This document shows positions 1 through 10,954 of a stretch of DNA of 64,000 bases, piece after piece. This DNA comes from Melampsora larici-populina 98AG31. Its lineage: Eukaryota; Basidiomycota; Pucciniomycetes; Pucciniales; Melampsoraceae. Both the position numbers and the translations under genes were made by a program. Numbering within the stretch: the stretch's first letter is position 1; every line of letters begins with the position of its first letter. The DNA lies in assembly GCF_000204055.1 (NCBI RefSeq), contig NW_006768881.1, positions 21,549 to 85,548 on the forward strand, given 5' to 3'. The notes below the pieces were generated by a model, which saw only the letters and a list, made by a program, of their open reading frames with translations, did no database searches and was not told the origin of the DNA.

Positions 1-7
1 TCTATTC

Positions 8-310
8 TTGACGGATAACACTACCGCAGAGGCGGTGGTGCAAAACTTGAAGTCGAAACACGTCGCAGTCAACAACAAATGGCGGAAGATTCAACGCCGA
101 TTGGCGGAGCTCGATTGTGACTTAGAGGAGAAACGGGTTACATCGAAGACTAACGAGGCGGACGCACTCTCCAGAGGAACAGACATCACGAGAGAAGAGA
201 CCAATCGAATCAGCTTCAATCTGCCAGAAGATTTAACAGATTACCTAGTAGAATCTCAGCCAAGAAAACGGAAGAACAATCATGGAGAATGTCAAAAAAC
301 TCAAATTTAA
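8..310 (+). pseudogene. RNase H C-terminal end of a DIRS-like retrotransposon polyprotein (5' truncated)
   Basis: About 100 residues. The string NEADALSRG near residue 50 resembles the end of the RNase H domain in DIRS and related retrotransposons, where an (x)ADALSR motif closes the domain. The rest of the RT/RNase H would lie left of the window. It is followed in the same direction by a tyrosine recombinase, the gene order known for DIRS-type elements (RT-RNase H, then YR). The reading frame overlaps the start of the next ORF by about 30 bases. Function, by family: degradation of RNA in the RNA/DNA hybrid during reverse transcription. Confidence is limited because only the tail is visible. 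Confidence 0.6.
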
Positions 311-1531
311 AATGATCGAGAAGAACATCCAGGACGAGACGAAGCTGCAAGTCGCACACCATATGGTCGAAGGTACCTGGGCGGATACTACGTTGCAAGG
401 GTATGGGAGCGCAGTAACGAAGTATAAGGAGTACTTCGACAGCCGCGGGAAGAAATGGGAGACCGCCTTTCCGCTAGTGGATCAAGACGTTTACGGTTTC
501 TTAGTTTGGGCAGGTGCGTCGAATTCATGAATAGAAGCTTCAAAGAACGAGAGGTTAGATCGAGACGTTTACGGTTTCCGAGTTTGGGGCAGGTGCGTCG
601 AATTTGAGGAAAGAAACTTCAGCAAAACAAGAGGTGAAGGCGAAGACATTAGAGAAGTACCTAGCGGGATTGGTAGCTTGGCAGATGGCAGCGGAACTTA
701 AACCACCAGATTTCGATCAAAAGATCATAAAAGGTATACTGAAAGCGTCGGAGAGGGCAGAAGAGAGAGCACTGCTAGCAGAAGACGAAGGGGAAGTTCT
801 TAAAGCCGAGAAGTTACCGATTACGGTGAAACAAATGTTACACTTGGTATTTAACTTCGCTGGAAAGGATGAATTAGATGAATTGATATTGACGGCAAGT
901 CTAGTAGCCTTCTGGGGGATGATGAGACTCGGAGAATTAACTCGACAGACAAGAGAAGAGGGGATGCTGATAGTGGACGACCTAAGATTTGAAGGAGAAG
1001 GAGCAGAGAAAGTCGCAATCCTGGCGCTATGGAGAGCGAAGACTGCAAGGCCAGGCGAAACACAAGAGATTAGGTGAGATCAAATGAACTTATCGTCAAA
1101 GAAGATTAGGTGAGGAGAAGCTGACCAACGCGATCCTATCACTCAGGATCGAGACACAAAGTTCTGTACTGGATCCAGTGTCGGCATTAGAGAGAATGTT
1201 AGAAAAAATCCCAGCAAAGAAGGGGTCGGACGCTTTATTCGGTTTTGTGGCTGGAAAGCTCCGTCAACCGTTGATGAAGAAATTATTCATGGACAAGGTA
1301 GCACAGATTTGGGGAAAAAGTAGCGCACAAGACGGGCTTTGGTCGGGACACTCATTTAGGGTGGGAGGTGCCTCGCTACGATGGAACTTAGGTTGGAGTA
1401 AAGAGCGAATCATGAAAGTGGGGAGATGGCAGTCTCAAGCAGTAGACACTTATTTGAAGAACTACACGCAATGGGAGTTAGAAGAGACGAAGACCCTCTT
1501 AAGAGCGATTGATACTAGAAACAAAGTTTGA
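282..1531 (+). pseudogene. DIRS-like tyrosine recombinase, broken by small duplications and stops
   Basis: Three consecutive open segments (282-530, 604-1077, 1178-1531) give a nearly complete YR. The N-terminal SAM-like region is at 340-530 and 604-800. The first catalytic Arg is in WGMMRLGELTR (about 915-955), the H-x-x-R box is HSFRVGGAS (about 1350-1376), and the nucleophile region is AVDTYLKNY (about 1440-1467). All catalytic motifs are present, but the frame is broken twice by short near-exact duplications: a roughly 45-base block at 482-526 recurs at 559-604, and GATTAGGTGAG occurs at about 1068 and 1107. In DIRS elements this enzyme integrates the circular DNA copy by site-specific recombination, so no target-site duplication is made. 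No LTR or split inverted repeat could be recognised before the gap. Confidence 0.8.
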
Positions 1532-1722
1532 TGTACAAGTTTAAGATCTGCTACTAGAAATAAAGTTTTTATTAAACAGATTGAGTTAGGAAGATGGGAA
1601 GATCGAGAAAGAGAATCTAAGTTAAGAAGATCAGAAGATCGAGAAGGAATTTGAGATACAGATATCCAAGAAGATTGAATATGGAAACATGATTCAAGGC
1701 GGCATAGTCGCCACACACGCTG

Positions 1723-1822
1723 NNNNNNNNNNNNNNNNNNNNNNNNNNNNNNNNNNNNNNNNNNNNNNNNNNNNNNNNNNNNNNNNNNNNNNNNNNNNNN
1801 NNNNNNNNNNNNNNNNNNNNNN
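1723..1822. other. Assembly gap of exactly 100 N
   Basis: One hundred undetermined bases, a conventional placeholder length, so the true distance is unknown. Sequence on the two sides may not be truly adjacent. Confidence 0.99.
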
Positions 1823-2433
1823 GTGAGCATCAACCAAGGCACGACTTGGTGTGGAATTCCATGGGCTGTGAAGTTGTGTAAGGGATGTAAGAAGATGCTT
1901 GTAGCGAGGGGTCGCGCATGCGGCTCTTCGTAGAATTGAGTTGAAGGAAAATTTGCACAAAGTAAATTTTATACAACTCAAGACCCTTGCAGAACAAGCC
2001 TGTTCCATCAAGAAACACAACTCACCGCTTTCTCTCGCAACTCTTGTGATTTTTAGTTAATCATTAAAAATTTCCACCCACCCACCCGGCAAAGTCGCGG
2101 GCGCCAGATTTGAGTGATGAGTCCTTTTTCTCATCAACGCAAATCTGGAGGCCCGCCCGCGTCGCCCCCCCCGTACCGTAGTATGACATAAACATTATGT
2201 TAGACTATGGAGGTGGTTGGTGATTAATGATGATGTAGTAAAACACATCACACTAACAACTCCAAGCGAGAATGGATGATGTACAAACCAGGGGAAATCC
2301 ATAAGCAGTTACGGGTGCCAACAGTCGCACTAGTATCAATGGAACGATGAGTATATACGTCAGATCATTTACAAATTTGTAGAATTACTTCATGATGGCG
2401 ACTACAAATGAAATATAAGATATGCAACTTACA
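1823..2433. other. Non-coding stretch after the gap
   Basis: No supported gene. It holds a CCCA-rich run (about 2075-2088) and the GC-rich inverted repeat listed separately. I see no TIR or LTR partner for it in the window. Confidence 0.5.
2096..2161. repeat. GC-rich imperfect inverted repeat (potential hairpin)
   Basis: The left arm begins CGCGGGCGCC and continues AGATTTGAGTGATGAG. The right arm reads CTCATCAACGCAAATCT and ends GGCCCGCCCGCG. The arms pair over about 26 bases with a short insertion in the right arm, around a loop of about nine bases rich in T. It is far more GC-rich than the surrounding sequence. Confidence 0.7.
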
Positions 2434-5400
2434 TCATGTCAGAGAATCAAGAGCAGTTGCAATGCGTGGTAGAATAGGAGATTGATACATCTCCAATATA
2501 TTGTGCTCGAGAGGTGACAGCTTGGCAAGCCACTCTGATGAGTAGCAGTCAATCGGTAGTCCAGCTGGTGGTTTTAGCGGACTATCTGGAGCATTTTCTG
2601 TGCGTAATCTTGGTCGAAGCGGTCGTCCGTGCGTGTTTTTTGGAATACTGGCAGTAACTGATGCTTTATAAGCATCTGAAGATATAAAAACTTGCTCTAA
2701 TGCTGAACTGCGCCATTGGAGCTTCCTAACGCGGCATGGAACTGCAGGACGCAGTTTGTTCGGCGATTCAATCTCGTGGTTGGTTTCATCGTCACTGCAG
2801 GCTACCTCAACAATGTTGGAAAGACAAAAAAGTGATTCTTTCGACATGACAATCTCATCCCGTAAGGTTTTGAGCTATTGAGCGAAAAGATAGTGTCAGC
2901 AGCCTTGTGAGAACAGAGCTGTGGCTTGAAAGTACTAACATGCCTCATTCTAGCCTTTCGTCGTGTTTCGTCTACACCTTTTTTTTCGTTCTTCATCCCA
3001 GTTTTGCTGGCAATACCTATCAATTTCAAAAGGTAAGGGTAAGTATGGATCCTTGGCCTTTGCGCGCAAACTTTGAGAAACATGTTCTAACCTTTTTGAT
3101 AGAGAAGTCACGTAAGTTGTAAAGCATCTCTTGATCAACGCAGAATTTTCAGGGGCCAGCGAGACGCCATTATATTCGCCGCACTCCACCAGTTTTAAGA
3201 AAATTCCCAAAGCCAGGCTCCAGAGCCACCGATTGTCCTGTGAATTGGAGGACTCAGAGAAGTCGGGTCGAAAAGACGAGACTCCCACAGACTTCATCAT
3301 GCGCCACATGACAGTCAATTGCTGTGGAGTTGAGTTGATGTGTCCAGGTCCATCGGGGTACGGATAGCATGGATCTGCAGGTATGCGGCCGGAAGGTCGT
3401 AGCGGAGGATTTGAATCGTCCTCCAAATCAGCAGGATCGGTTTCGCGCATCCAATCAGACTTCTCTTCTTTGCCTGCTGGTTGTGGAAGTTGAGTTTCAT
3501 GAGGGCCCAGCCCTAAAAGTGTATCAATATGAAAACGCATATGCGACTTCATAGGACATCAAAGTGAGAGTTGGACTGTTATTTCAAAGCAAGTGGAGAG
3601 AGAGATATTATGATGTGGACTTACAGCTGTACATCCACCGCGTGTCTTCTTTGGACTATCACCTTGATCCATCTTGAGGCTACTCACTGTCTTTGATAAA
3701 TATCTCAAGTCTGCGGTCAAAGATTCCACCTTTTCATTCAGTTCATTTGTTTCAAGCTGAAGGCGCTGAATGAGAACTGAATCTTCGGCAACCTTGCGTT
3801 TCAAATCACTCAATGTCCATTCTTCAGCTTGAATGCTTTCATCAACAGTAATATGAGCGGCGGTACCCGACGTTGTAGGACCAGGCTTTGCGTGTGTTGA
3901 GGATCTTCCAGGCCTTTCTGAGGGTGCAGGAGAGTTTGCCAATGAAGCAGGATTAAGACGGTGACTGACTTTCTGGCGGTGATGACGATTTGAGTACCGA
4001 TTGGATGACATATCTGATTGACCATCAGATATACTATTGAGCTCCCACTCGCTTTCCTTATCGTCATCCGGCTGTTGTTTGTTTGACTTCTGTTTTGACA
4101 AATTTGAGGACAATTTTCGGATAGTTGGATTTGGGCGGGGGTAAGACAAACGGCCGTGCTCTAAGCTCGGGATGATGGGAGCGGAAAGTTTGGAGGTTGA
4201 TCTAGAATCACTAAGATTTTGGGAAGGAGTCGCCGAGGGAGAATTCGTGGTCGATGAATTGTCCTTCTTCGTGGATGATTTGATGGACGCGCGAGTGCGC
4301 ACAACACTATCACCACTCGACATGTCTTTGACTTCAAAAATCATGCAAAAACTCTTCAGAATTCATATCAACTTGAGGTAATGTTCAGAGCGCAAAACGT
4401 ACCTGTGGAACAAGTCTCCAAGTCCATGGAAGATACCCCTTCCCTACCCTTGCCCTTCTGTGAGATGTTTGGATCCAAAGACAAAGTTGATGTTGATTCT
4501 TTCGGTCGGATCTTTGAAGCATCATGCCGGCCGCTTGTGCCTGTACAAGATGGCTGTCTTGCTTTTGACGCTTTGATGGATTTTTTTGATGATGGGCCTT
4601 GAACCAAAGCGGGTGATGAATCCGAACCTACAGTTGCTTTTGTAATAGAAGCGCAAGACGTCCTACGGCTGGAAACGCGGGGGATGGGTTCCAAAGAGGC
4701 GCTGTCTGCTTGTAGATTGGTCGGTTGTGTTGAGGTGACAGACGATGATAAGACCTTTGATGTCGGCTCTGATGAAGTCGAGACAAGCTGATCTTTCTTT
4801 TTTTTTTAGAATGCTGATCCTTAGGAAGCGAACGCATGGGACGTGGCACTTCAGAGTTGGTCTGTACCACCTGGGCCTCCTCGGTAATTAAATCACTTGA
4901 GTCAGAATCTTCAATTGGTCCCGAAGATTCGATTGAGGTCGCTGATTGACTTGTAAGAGTTGGTTCTGTGGATGGATGAAGCTGGGAGCCACTGACAGGA
5001 ACTTGTACAGTGAAGGTTGAAGAATCGTCGAAAGGAGTTGACGGATTCGTAACAGGGACTTCACTCAAGAATTCTGCTGGAACAATGACTGTTTGTATTC
5101 ACAACAGAGAATCAATGTTATGATTCGAGAAGAAGTAATTATACAGTCGAAATGTTACTCACTCAGGTCGTTGTAAGCCTGACACTGACTAATCAGTGCG
5201 TCTCTATTGAGCGGAGCCGTGTTGACTCCAACATCCCAAAGTAAGTGTGTTAGCTGGGTATTGTTAAATTGAGAGAAGTCGACTGCAGGCACTTGCACTT
5301 CATCCGCAGGTGGACTGGCGGGTATGACAGGAGGTACAGTCAGAGTTAATGATGGTCCAGTTTGTCGTCCTCGAGTGATTTGACTGGCGGGTTTGATTCG

Positions 5401-5786
5401 CTCTTGATCGACATCTGCTCGCAACCTCTTTTGCTGCACGTGCTTGTCAAGAAGCTGCAAAAGCCCGTTCCGAGTTGTCTTACACCCAATCGGTACACCA
5501 ACCTTATTCAGACTTACAGTAGCCTGACTCAAAGGGACCTGTCCGTCTACTATCAAGAAAACCGCGAGAACATCATGATCATCAACTTCCAGTTCCATGA
5601 GAGATGAATCGGATGTTCATACAACTGACCTATGGGATTGTCGGACTCCAATTCTACACCCTTCCTCTTTTTATTGGACGTTTTGCGTAATACCATTTGG
5701 TGACAATAGAGACACTGATTACGAAGAAGATCTCCTTGCTTTAAAAGATAGACGTTGCTCGAAAAAATGAACCCTTGGTTAATCAA
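2434..5786 (-). pseudogene. Multi-exon SAP-like/coiled-coil protein related to a transposon accessory protein; frame broken at homopolymers
   Basis: Read right to left: a first exon (near 5786-5640); an exon at 5598-5158 with two SAP-like helix-turn-helix stretches, the clearer being TQLTHLLWDVGVNTAPLNRD near its end; an exon at about 5090-4400 rich in Ser/Thr; an exon at about 4344-3627 ending in a coiled coil (heptad-like QRLQLETNELNEKVESLTAD); and exons at about 3552-2434. Introns have good GT-AG ends, for example donor GTGAGTAAC below 5160 and donor GTAAGTCCAC near 3627. The C-terminal block at 2434-2847 carries SDDETNHE, RPLRPRLRTENAPDSP and GLPIDCYSSEWLAKLSPLE. The latter matches GLPIDLYDFNWFYNTLS in the protein beside the Tnp2 transposase at 51188-51781, so I infer a transposon-associated family. 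Reading frame shifts at a T10 run (4798-4807) and at a T8 run (about 2980). These could be decay or assembly errors. Molecular function is unknown; SAP motifs suggest DNA binding. Confidence 0.6.
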
Positions 5787-6795
5787 GGACGGTGTACAGT
5801 TGAGCGCACTAGCAAGAGATAAGACCAGACCCGCTGGGGAGGTTTTAAACGAGTGATCAGAGACCGGTGATCAGAAGAAATTTAGTAGATCACGATTAAA
5901 AAATAACGATGAAAGATCAGAATGAGTGTGTGACTATATCTGCTCATGTGCTTTTGTGGTCAACAAAAGATTTTTAAGGTTGTAGATCGCAGATGGAATC
6001 CAAACAAGCTCAGAATGAAGCAATGCCACAGGACCTGCCTGTAACTTTTGATGAAGTCAAATAGACAAAAAGGTTGAACAAAAGATTGATGAAAGTGCTT
6101 GATCATGGAGCTCGGGATTTTAAGTCAAATGGACGGTTCGCTGCGCAAAAGGGAAGGGTGCGATAATTGATCAAAGGATTTTAATATAAGACTGGTCACC
6201 GGCAAAACAACATGCTGACATCACCAATCTTCCCAAATATGAATAAAACAATTGGCTCAGCTACAGTCACTTGGATGATGCCTTTCAAACGGAGATGTCT
6301 TGTAACAACATAAGATAACCAACATATGAAAAGTGGGTAACCAATAACACCATTCAAACACATAAACCTATGATATACTCATGATTCAGTAACTTTGGAA
6401 ATTATGATAAGAATGTCACAAGATAAATTTGAAATTTTGATTCAAGGGTGGCAGAGAGTTTTCGAGTAGAGGAGTTGAGAAGACAAGATATATGTTCTTG
6501 ATGTCAAACCAGTCTGCTTGCGTGTAATCACATTGGCCAAGCAGTTTGATTTGCTATATTCGATTTTGCTCTACATGTCATTCAAGAGTAATACTAAGAA
6601 ACAACGTCAATGGATTACTTTTAATGATAGACAGGATACGACACTGACCAGCCATATGGATTTAACATGATCCCAAAACCTTACTCAAAAGCAATGCGTT
6701 CCACCCTGTTATTCAAAAGTATGTCACAGTTTGATGAGACACTCTGCCTTTTTTTAATAACAGAGGAAAAAGGAGATGAGAGACTAACCTTGTTT
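5787..6795. other. Intergenic, AT-rich, no feature recognised
   Basis: About 1 kb without a convincing ORF, RNA gene or repeat pair on either strand. Confidence 0.5.
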
Positions 6796-7254
6796 CTAAG
6801 CCGCGCCATGAGCTTCGCCGTGATTTAATCCACCATCACCAGCGTCATTAGCTTGGGGCTCCGGCACCGGTTGCAACTCAATTTGAAATGGAACATCAAA
6901 GGAGTAGATGATTCCACGTTCTCTGTCAAAGACGTGCAGTTGGCGGAGGATGGGGACCACATAATAGATGAAGGAGTCGACAAGTTGAGGCTTGGTTTGC
7001 ATGCGAACTCGAGGAATCGTATGATGGAAACACTTCAACAATTCACGAATATTGGCTGTGGTGGCAGATCGACTATGGATGACAGATATATCAAGAGTGA
7101 CAAGGTCTCGAAGATGAACAGGTATAGTGTAAATATGAATCGGTGGAGGAAGCGCGGTAATATGGTTATCAAGGGTTACTCCATCGCTTTCGAAGTCTGG
7201 CTGGAAAGGATACATTGGCGGAACGTTACCAGCAGATAAATCAGGAAAAGACAT
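6796..7254 (-). CDS. Hypothetical protein, about 152 aa, possible SAP-like segment
   Basis: An open frame runs from an ATG at 7254 (protein start MSFPDLSAGNVPP) to the stop at 6796. The frame is open further upstream to 7353, but I prefer the internal Met because the added N-terminus is a hydrophobic, low-complexity stretch unlike the rest. A middle segment (TANIRELLKCF, then RMQTKPQLVDSF) looks weakly like a SAP helix-turn-helix and recalls the N-termini of the neighbouring minus-strand genes at 2434-5786 and 8208-9820. The C-terminus is acidic and Gly-rich (NDAGDGGLNHGEAHGAA). No catalytic motif or membrane segment is seen in the preferred version. It may be a single-exon remnant of the same family as its neighbours. 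Function unknown. Confidence 0.45.
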   Translation of the reverse strand: MSFPDLSAGNVPPMYPFQPDFESDGVTLDNHITALPPPIHIYTIPVHLRDLVTLDISVIHSRSATTANIRELLKCFHHTIPRVRMQTKPQLVDSFIYYVVPILRQLHVFDRERGIIYSFDVPFQIELQPVPEPQANDAGDGGLNHGEAHGAA

Positions 7255-8207
7255 GATTGGTTCTAAAAATATTGATGAGATTATAAGTGATCCAAAAATT
7301 TGATTTAAGATTTTAGCTGAGATGTTGGAAAAAAGTCTTAGAAAACTAGACAAGAGACACTGGCTTTATAGTCAAGATATCTCGCCTCTCGAAGCTTGTT
7401 ATCTGAAAACAACCAATTAATGTATCAATGTATAGTAAGATATTCGCGTCGTACGTTTGCCATTGTTTGGAAGTTTGTTAGGACAAACTTTAATTAATGT
7501 CATCAATCTCATGAGCTCAACCCTTCATGATATCATGATATCATCACTGTTCTAACAGATATTAGAAGAGAAACGAAGAGTTTCCACTCTCCTTGTTGAG
7601 AAAAAAACATATTGATTGCCCATATCATATGACTTGAGTCCGCACAAGCCAGAAATCTAAAAGGCATGAAGGTGTCTCATTCACCGGTGGTCTCATTATG
7701 TATTAGATATATATATATCATGTTGGCTACAGTACAGTAGTCACTAATGTTTTAACGTACTCAATCTGAGTACTTCTAATTATCTTCCCCTTGCATATAT
7801 TCAGGGTTGATGTGTACAAAATTAATCGAGCCACATGTCCTCATCAAGGGTCAAGAGTCCAAGACTATAGCTATATTTATAATGTCTTAGAATTGAAGTA
7901 CGCATATGGATCCCGAGTTATCTCGGATTAAGTAGATAAGTCAAGATGGAGATTAATTACATGGAGAATGGGGTGCGTCGGCACCGGTGTGCGTCGGATG
8001 GGTCTAAAAACAACACTCTTATTGAGAACCTACTTTACAAGTCTTTTCAGAACCAGTCAATACAATCCAAATAGAAAAAAAAAGTTCAAGATGAGACACG
8101 GAATACAGCAGCTAGGTACTTGACAAGATCAAAGTCAAAAAAACAAAGCTAAGGATTATTTGGAGGCACGGGTGCATCTGATAGGTTTGCAGACCAGCTG
8201 TACCTAA
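7255..8207. other. Intergenic, no gene recognised
   Basis: AT-rich sequence with a TATATATATATC stretch near 7708. No ORF, terminal repeat or RNA gene could be supported. Confidence 0.5.
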
Positions 8208-9820
8208 TTACAACTCAGAGCTAGTAATTGAGCCATTCTCATCGCCTTCCTCTACACTCATTAACCCTTTGAGAACTTCTTCCTGGACTTGTATGTCCTC
8301 GACTATGGTACTTAACTGTGCGCAAAGGTCTGTCACTTGAGATTTCAAGTTTGTGACCGAGGCTTTCAACTGTCCAATATCTTCGTTTTTATGTTCCAGC
8401 TCTTCGACCCGCACTGTGAGGAGACGTACTTTGTCAAAAGAAATATGAGCAATCACAGAAGAATCATTTGATCACAGAATTGAGCCCACTTACTGGCTTC
8501 ATCTTGCCGCATCTCTTCTGCTAAAGCACTTAAATCGGATTTTTTGTTTGTCTCCATTCTCACTCTGAGCTTTTCCACCGCATCCTCTAGCTCCCAAACT
8601 GATGGAAGGAGACATTCAGCAAAACACTGATATGCAGAAGGTAAATAGATGTACTGACGTTTCTTTGCTTGCTTTCTTTCTTCCTGAAAGACTTCCACAC
8701 CAGACCTTTTACCTGAAACCGAACCAGATGACATTTCAATAGGTGGGATGTCATGCCCAATAACTATTTGAATCAGAGAACACTAAGCAAAAGTTCAAGG
8801 AGACATGATTCAAAGCTATTTGTCTTACTTGCCTGGATTTGGACTGTCCATCCAGTTTGTCTCTGACATGTCAATAAGAGGTGGAATGACATCTTTGACC
8901 TTGACCGAAGCTCCAGGTGAAGCATGTACATTGATGCACTGTGACATTGATGCTGCAGGGATGACTCGATTCAGGTTTGTACCTTTGTGTTGGATGCGTA
9001 GGAGTTTTCCGGGTCTTGAGAGCTAGAAAGACAAATCTTAATCAAATGAAATCTTGCTTGATCTCTAATGATATTGGATGACTAACCAATTTATCTTTCT
9101 TACGTGGTTGGGATGGGTCTGGTAAGCTGGTGGCATTCCCTAAATGAACAAGTTTCATCAGTGAACATTGTCGAATTAGCCAAGTCAAAAGCAAAATGAC
9201 CAGCTGAAAATCATTACCTATCTCTGAGCGTTTGAAAAGTCGCTCACCATTGAGCTCGTCAGTCGCAGTTCATTTTTTCTTTGCTTTAGTATTAGTACTG
9301 GACTCCAAGTGTGGAAGAGGCTCAACAGGCGCCGTTAGCGACATATGGGAGTATTCCTGAGCCTGGGAACAGCGAATGAACGTTAGCCTGAGATCACAAG
9401 TCGTGTAGACAGAGGGTTGGAAATGACATACTGGTGAAGGAGTGCTGTGGATGGGTGTGGTCCCGTTCTCAGATAGGCTGGGAGTTTGAGTATCAGCAGT
9501 TAAATTGAGAGCAGGCGCTTCACTATTAGGATCCGGAAAATCTGGTGTAGCAAGACATGGGTGAAGGATGATCCACATACATGATATTTTATGATTAGCA
9601 AATTCTAAAAATGATCAATGTGTCCAAAAGGAAAGAGCTTACATTCCGGTTGCATCTCACGGACCATCTTAGAAACCTCGTTTTTGGTGATTCCAGACTT
9701 GACTGGGGTCTGTGGATGATTGATACGCATCCAATCGAGCATGATCTGCTTGCTCATTCCGCGGCTGCTTGGGTCAAGCATGATGCCAGTGTAGTCGTTT
9801 GTAAATAGTTGATTGATCAA
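8208..9820 (-). CDS. Multi-exon SAP-like plus coiled-coil hypothetical protein
   Basis: Several exons on the minus strand with clear introns. Exon 1 (9820 to about 9643) encodes MSKQIMLDWMRINHPQTP then VKSGITKNEVSKMVREM, a SAP-like or short DNA-binding N-terminus. An exon follows from TPDFPDPNSE to the donor at 9431. The intron at 9363-9431 has GTATGT and CAG ends. The next segment is acidic/basic (ending NTKAKKK at 9270, a possible nuclear localisation signal or an alternative end). Further exons lie at about 9027-8829 and 8734-8494. The intron at 8429-8493 has GTAAGT and AAAG ends. The last exon (8428-8208) is a coiled coil (VRVEELEHKNEDIGQLKAS, then repeated leucine heptads). Architecture resembles the gene at 2434-5786 without its conserved C-terminal block. 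Function unknown; a transposon-linked or expanded rust family is plausible. Confidence 0.5.
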
Positions 9821-10954
9821 TCAAAGATGAAGACAGTTGAACGCGCTTAAATAATTGGATGATTAAGAATGGAAACAGTTGAATTACGAGGTTGAAGAAG
9901 CTGATTAACAAAAAGATTGAAACCGGGTTGAAGGTAGAGGACAGGAGTTTGATTAAAGAGAGGTTCGATGATCTATATTATATATAATATTATACTCAGA
10001 TTAGGATTGGAGGTATAGTTGATCAATATAAGCGTGCATATGATGATCTAGAGTATTACTTTCATGGATTACTCATCATATGATATTATATTGGGCTCAG
10101 GAGTGTCCAACGATACGTTTTGTCGCGTCATTGTGACAAATCAGTGCTGTTCGAGACACCAGTGGTTCGAGATAGCTACAGAATTGTTTTTGAAAGGGAC
10201 CTTCAAAGAACTATAACATCATAAAAACAAAGGGGAAAAAATGGTTTGAAGAGACATACCTTGCTCTTCATGAGATAACCTGTCAGGCTGACGACCGTAT
10301 AGTCTTATATGAAGTAGACAACCAGTGTCAACTACAAGTCATTTTTTGCCAAATGCGCCGGTGAAATGTACACAACTGATTAAGTGATGGCTTGAATGTA
10401 GGGATGGAAACTTGATCTTCCAGTCAATCAGCTTGCATGATTGGATCTGGTTGATTGGAGCCAAGTCAGAACTTTATCAATCGAAAGAAGGACAAAAAGT
10501 TGAGAAATCGAACAAGTAAATATATACACTTGTAACGCAATCATTGTTTTACCAGCGACACCTCCGAAATCATGACATGTCTATGATTGAGGCAATACAA
10601 AGATTTGTTTTAATACATCATACATTTCTGCAGGTAATTGAAGATGAACTTTGATTGTACATATGCCAGCGGATGATCATAGTGATCATCCGCGGCTTTA
10701 TGACTTTTGTTAACCTTACATAATACATACCTTTGACCCAGGTTATGTAATTCCACACTTTTCTAAACCTTAAGGTAAATATTATTATTTGGGTAGTGTA
10801 TGATTCAGAGTTTTTTCAATTCGTGCTTCAACAAAGGAACTCATCTGGCTTTTGTTGGTATCTCAAAAACTTCATTTCATCGAGCTCATCATCAAATCGA
10901 TCCCCTTCTGGTTTCATATTTACTCTGACTTTGGATACATTTATGAAGAAAGAT
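9821..10954. other. Intergenic, no gene recognised
   Basis: AT-rich, with short palindromes such as GGATGATCATAGTGATCATCC at about 10672-10692. No supported ORF. If a Helitron ends at 14014 its 5' end may lie here or further left, but no convincing TC-start was identified. Confidence 0.4.

Noticed and set aside
6853..7239. Plus-strand ORF of 128 codons
   Set aside because: Opposite-strand shadow of the 6796-7254 minus gene, with no motif and unusual composition.
8805..9026. Plus-strand ORF of 73 codons
   Set aside because: The minus strand here carries an exon of the 8208-9820 gene with proper splice sites; the plus ORF is its shadow.
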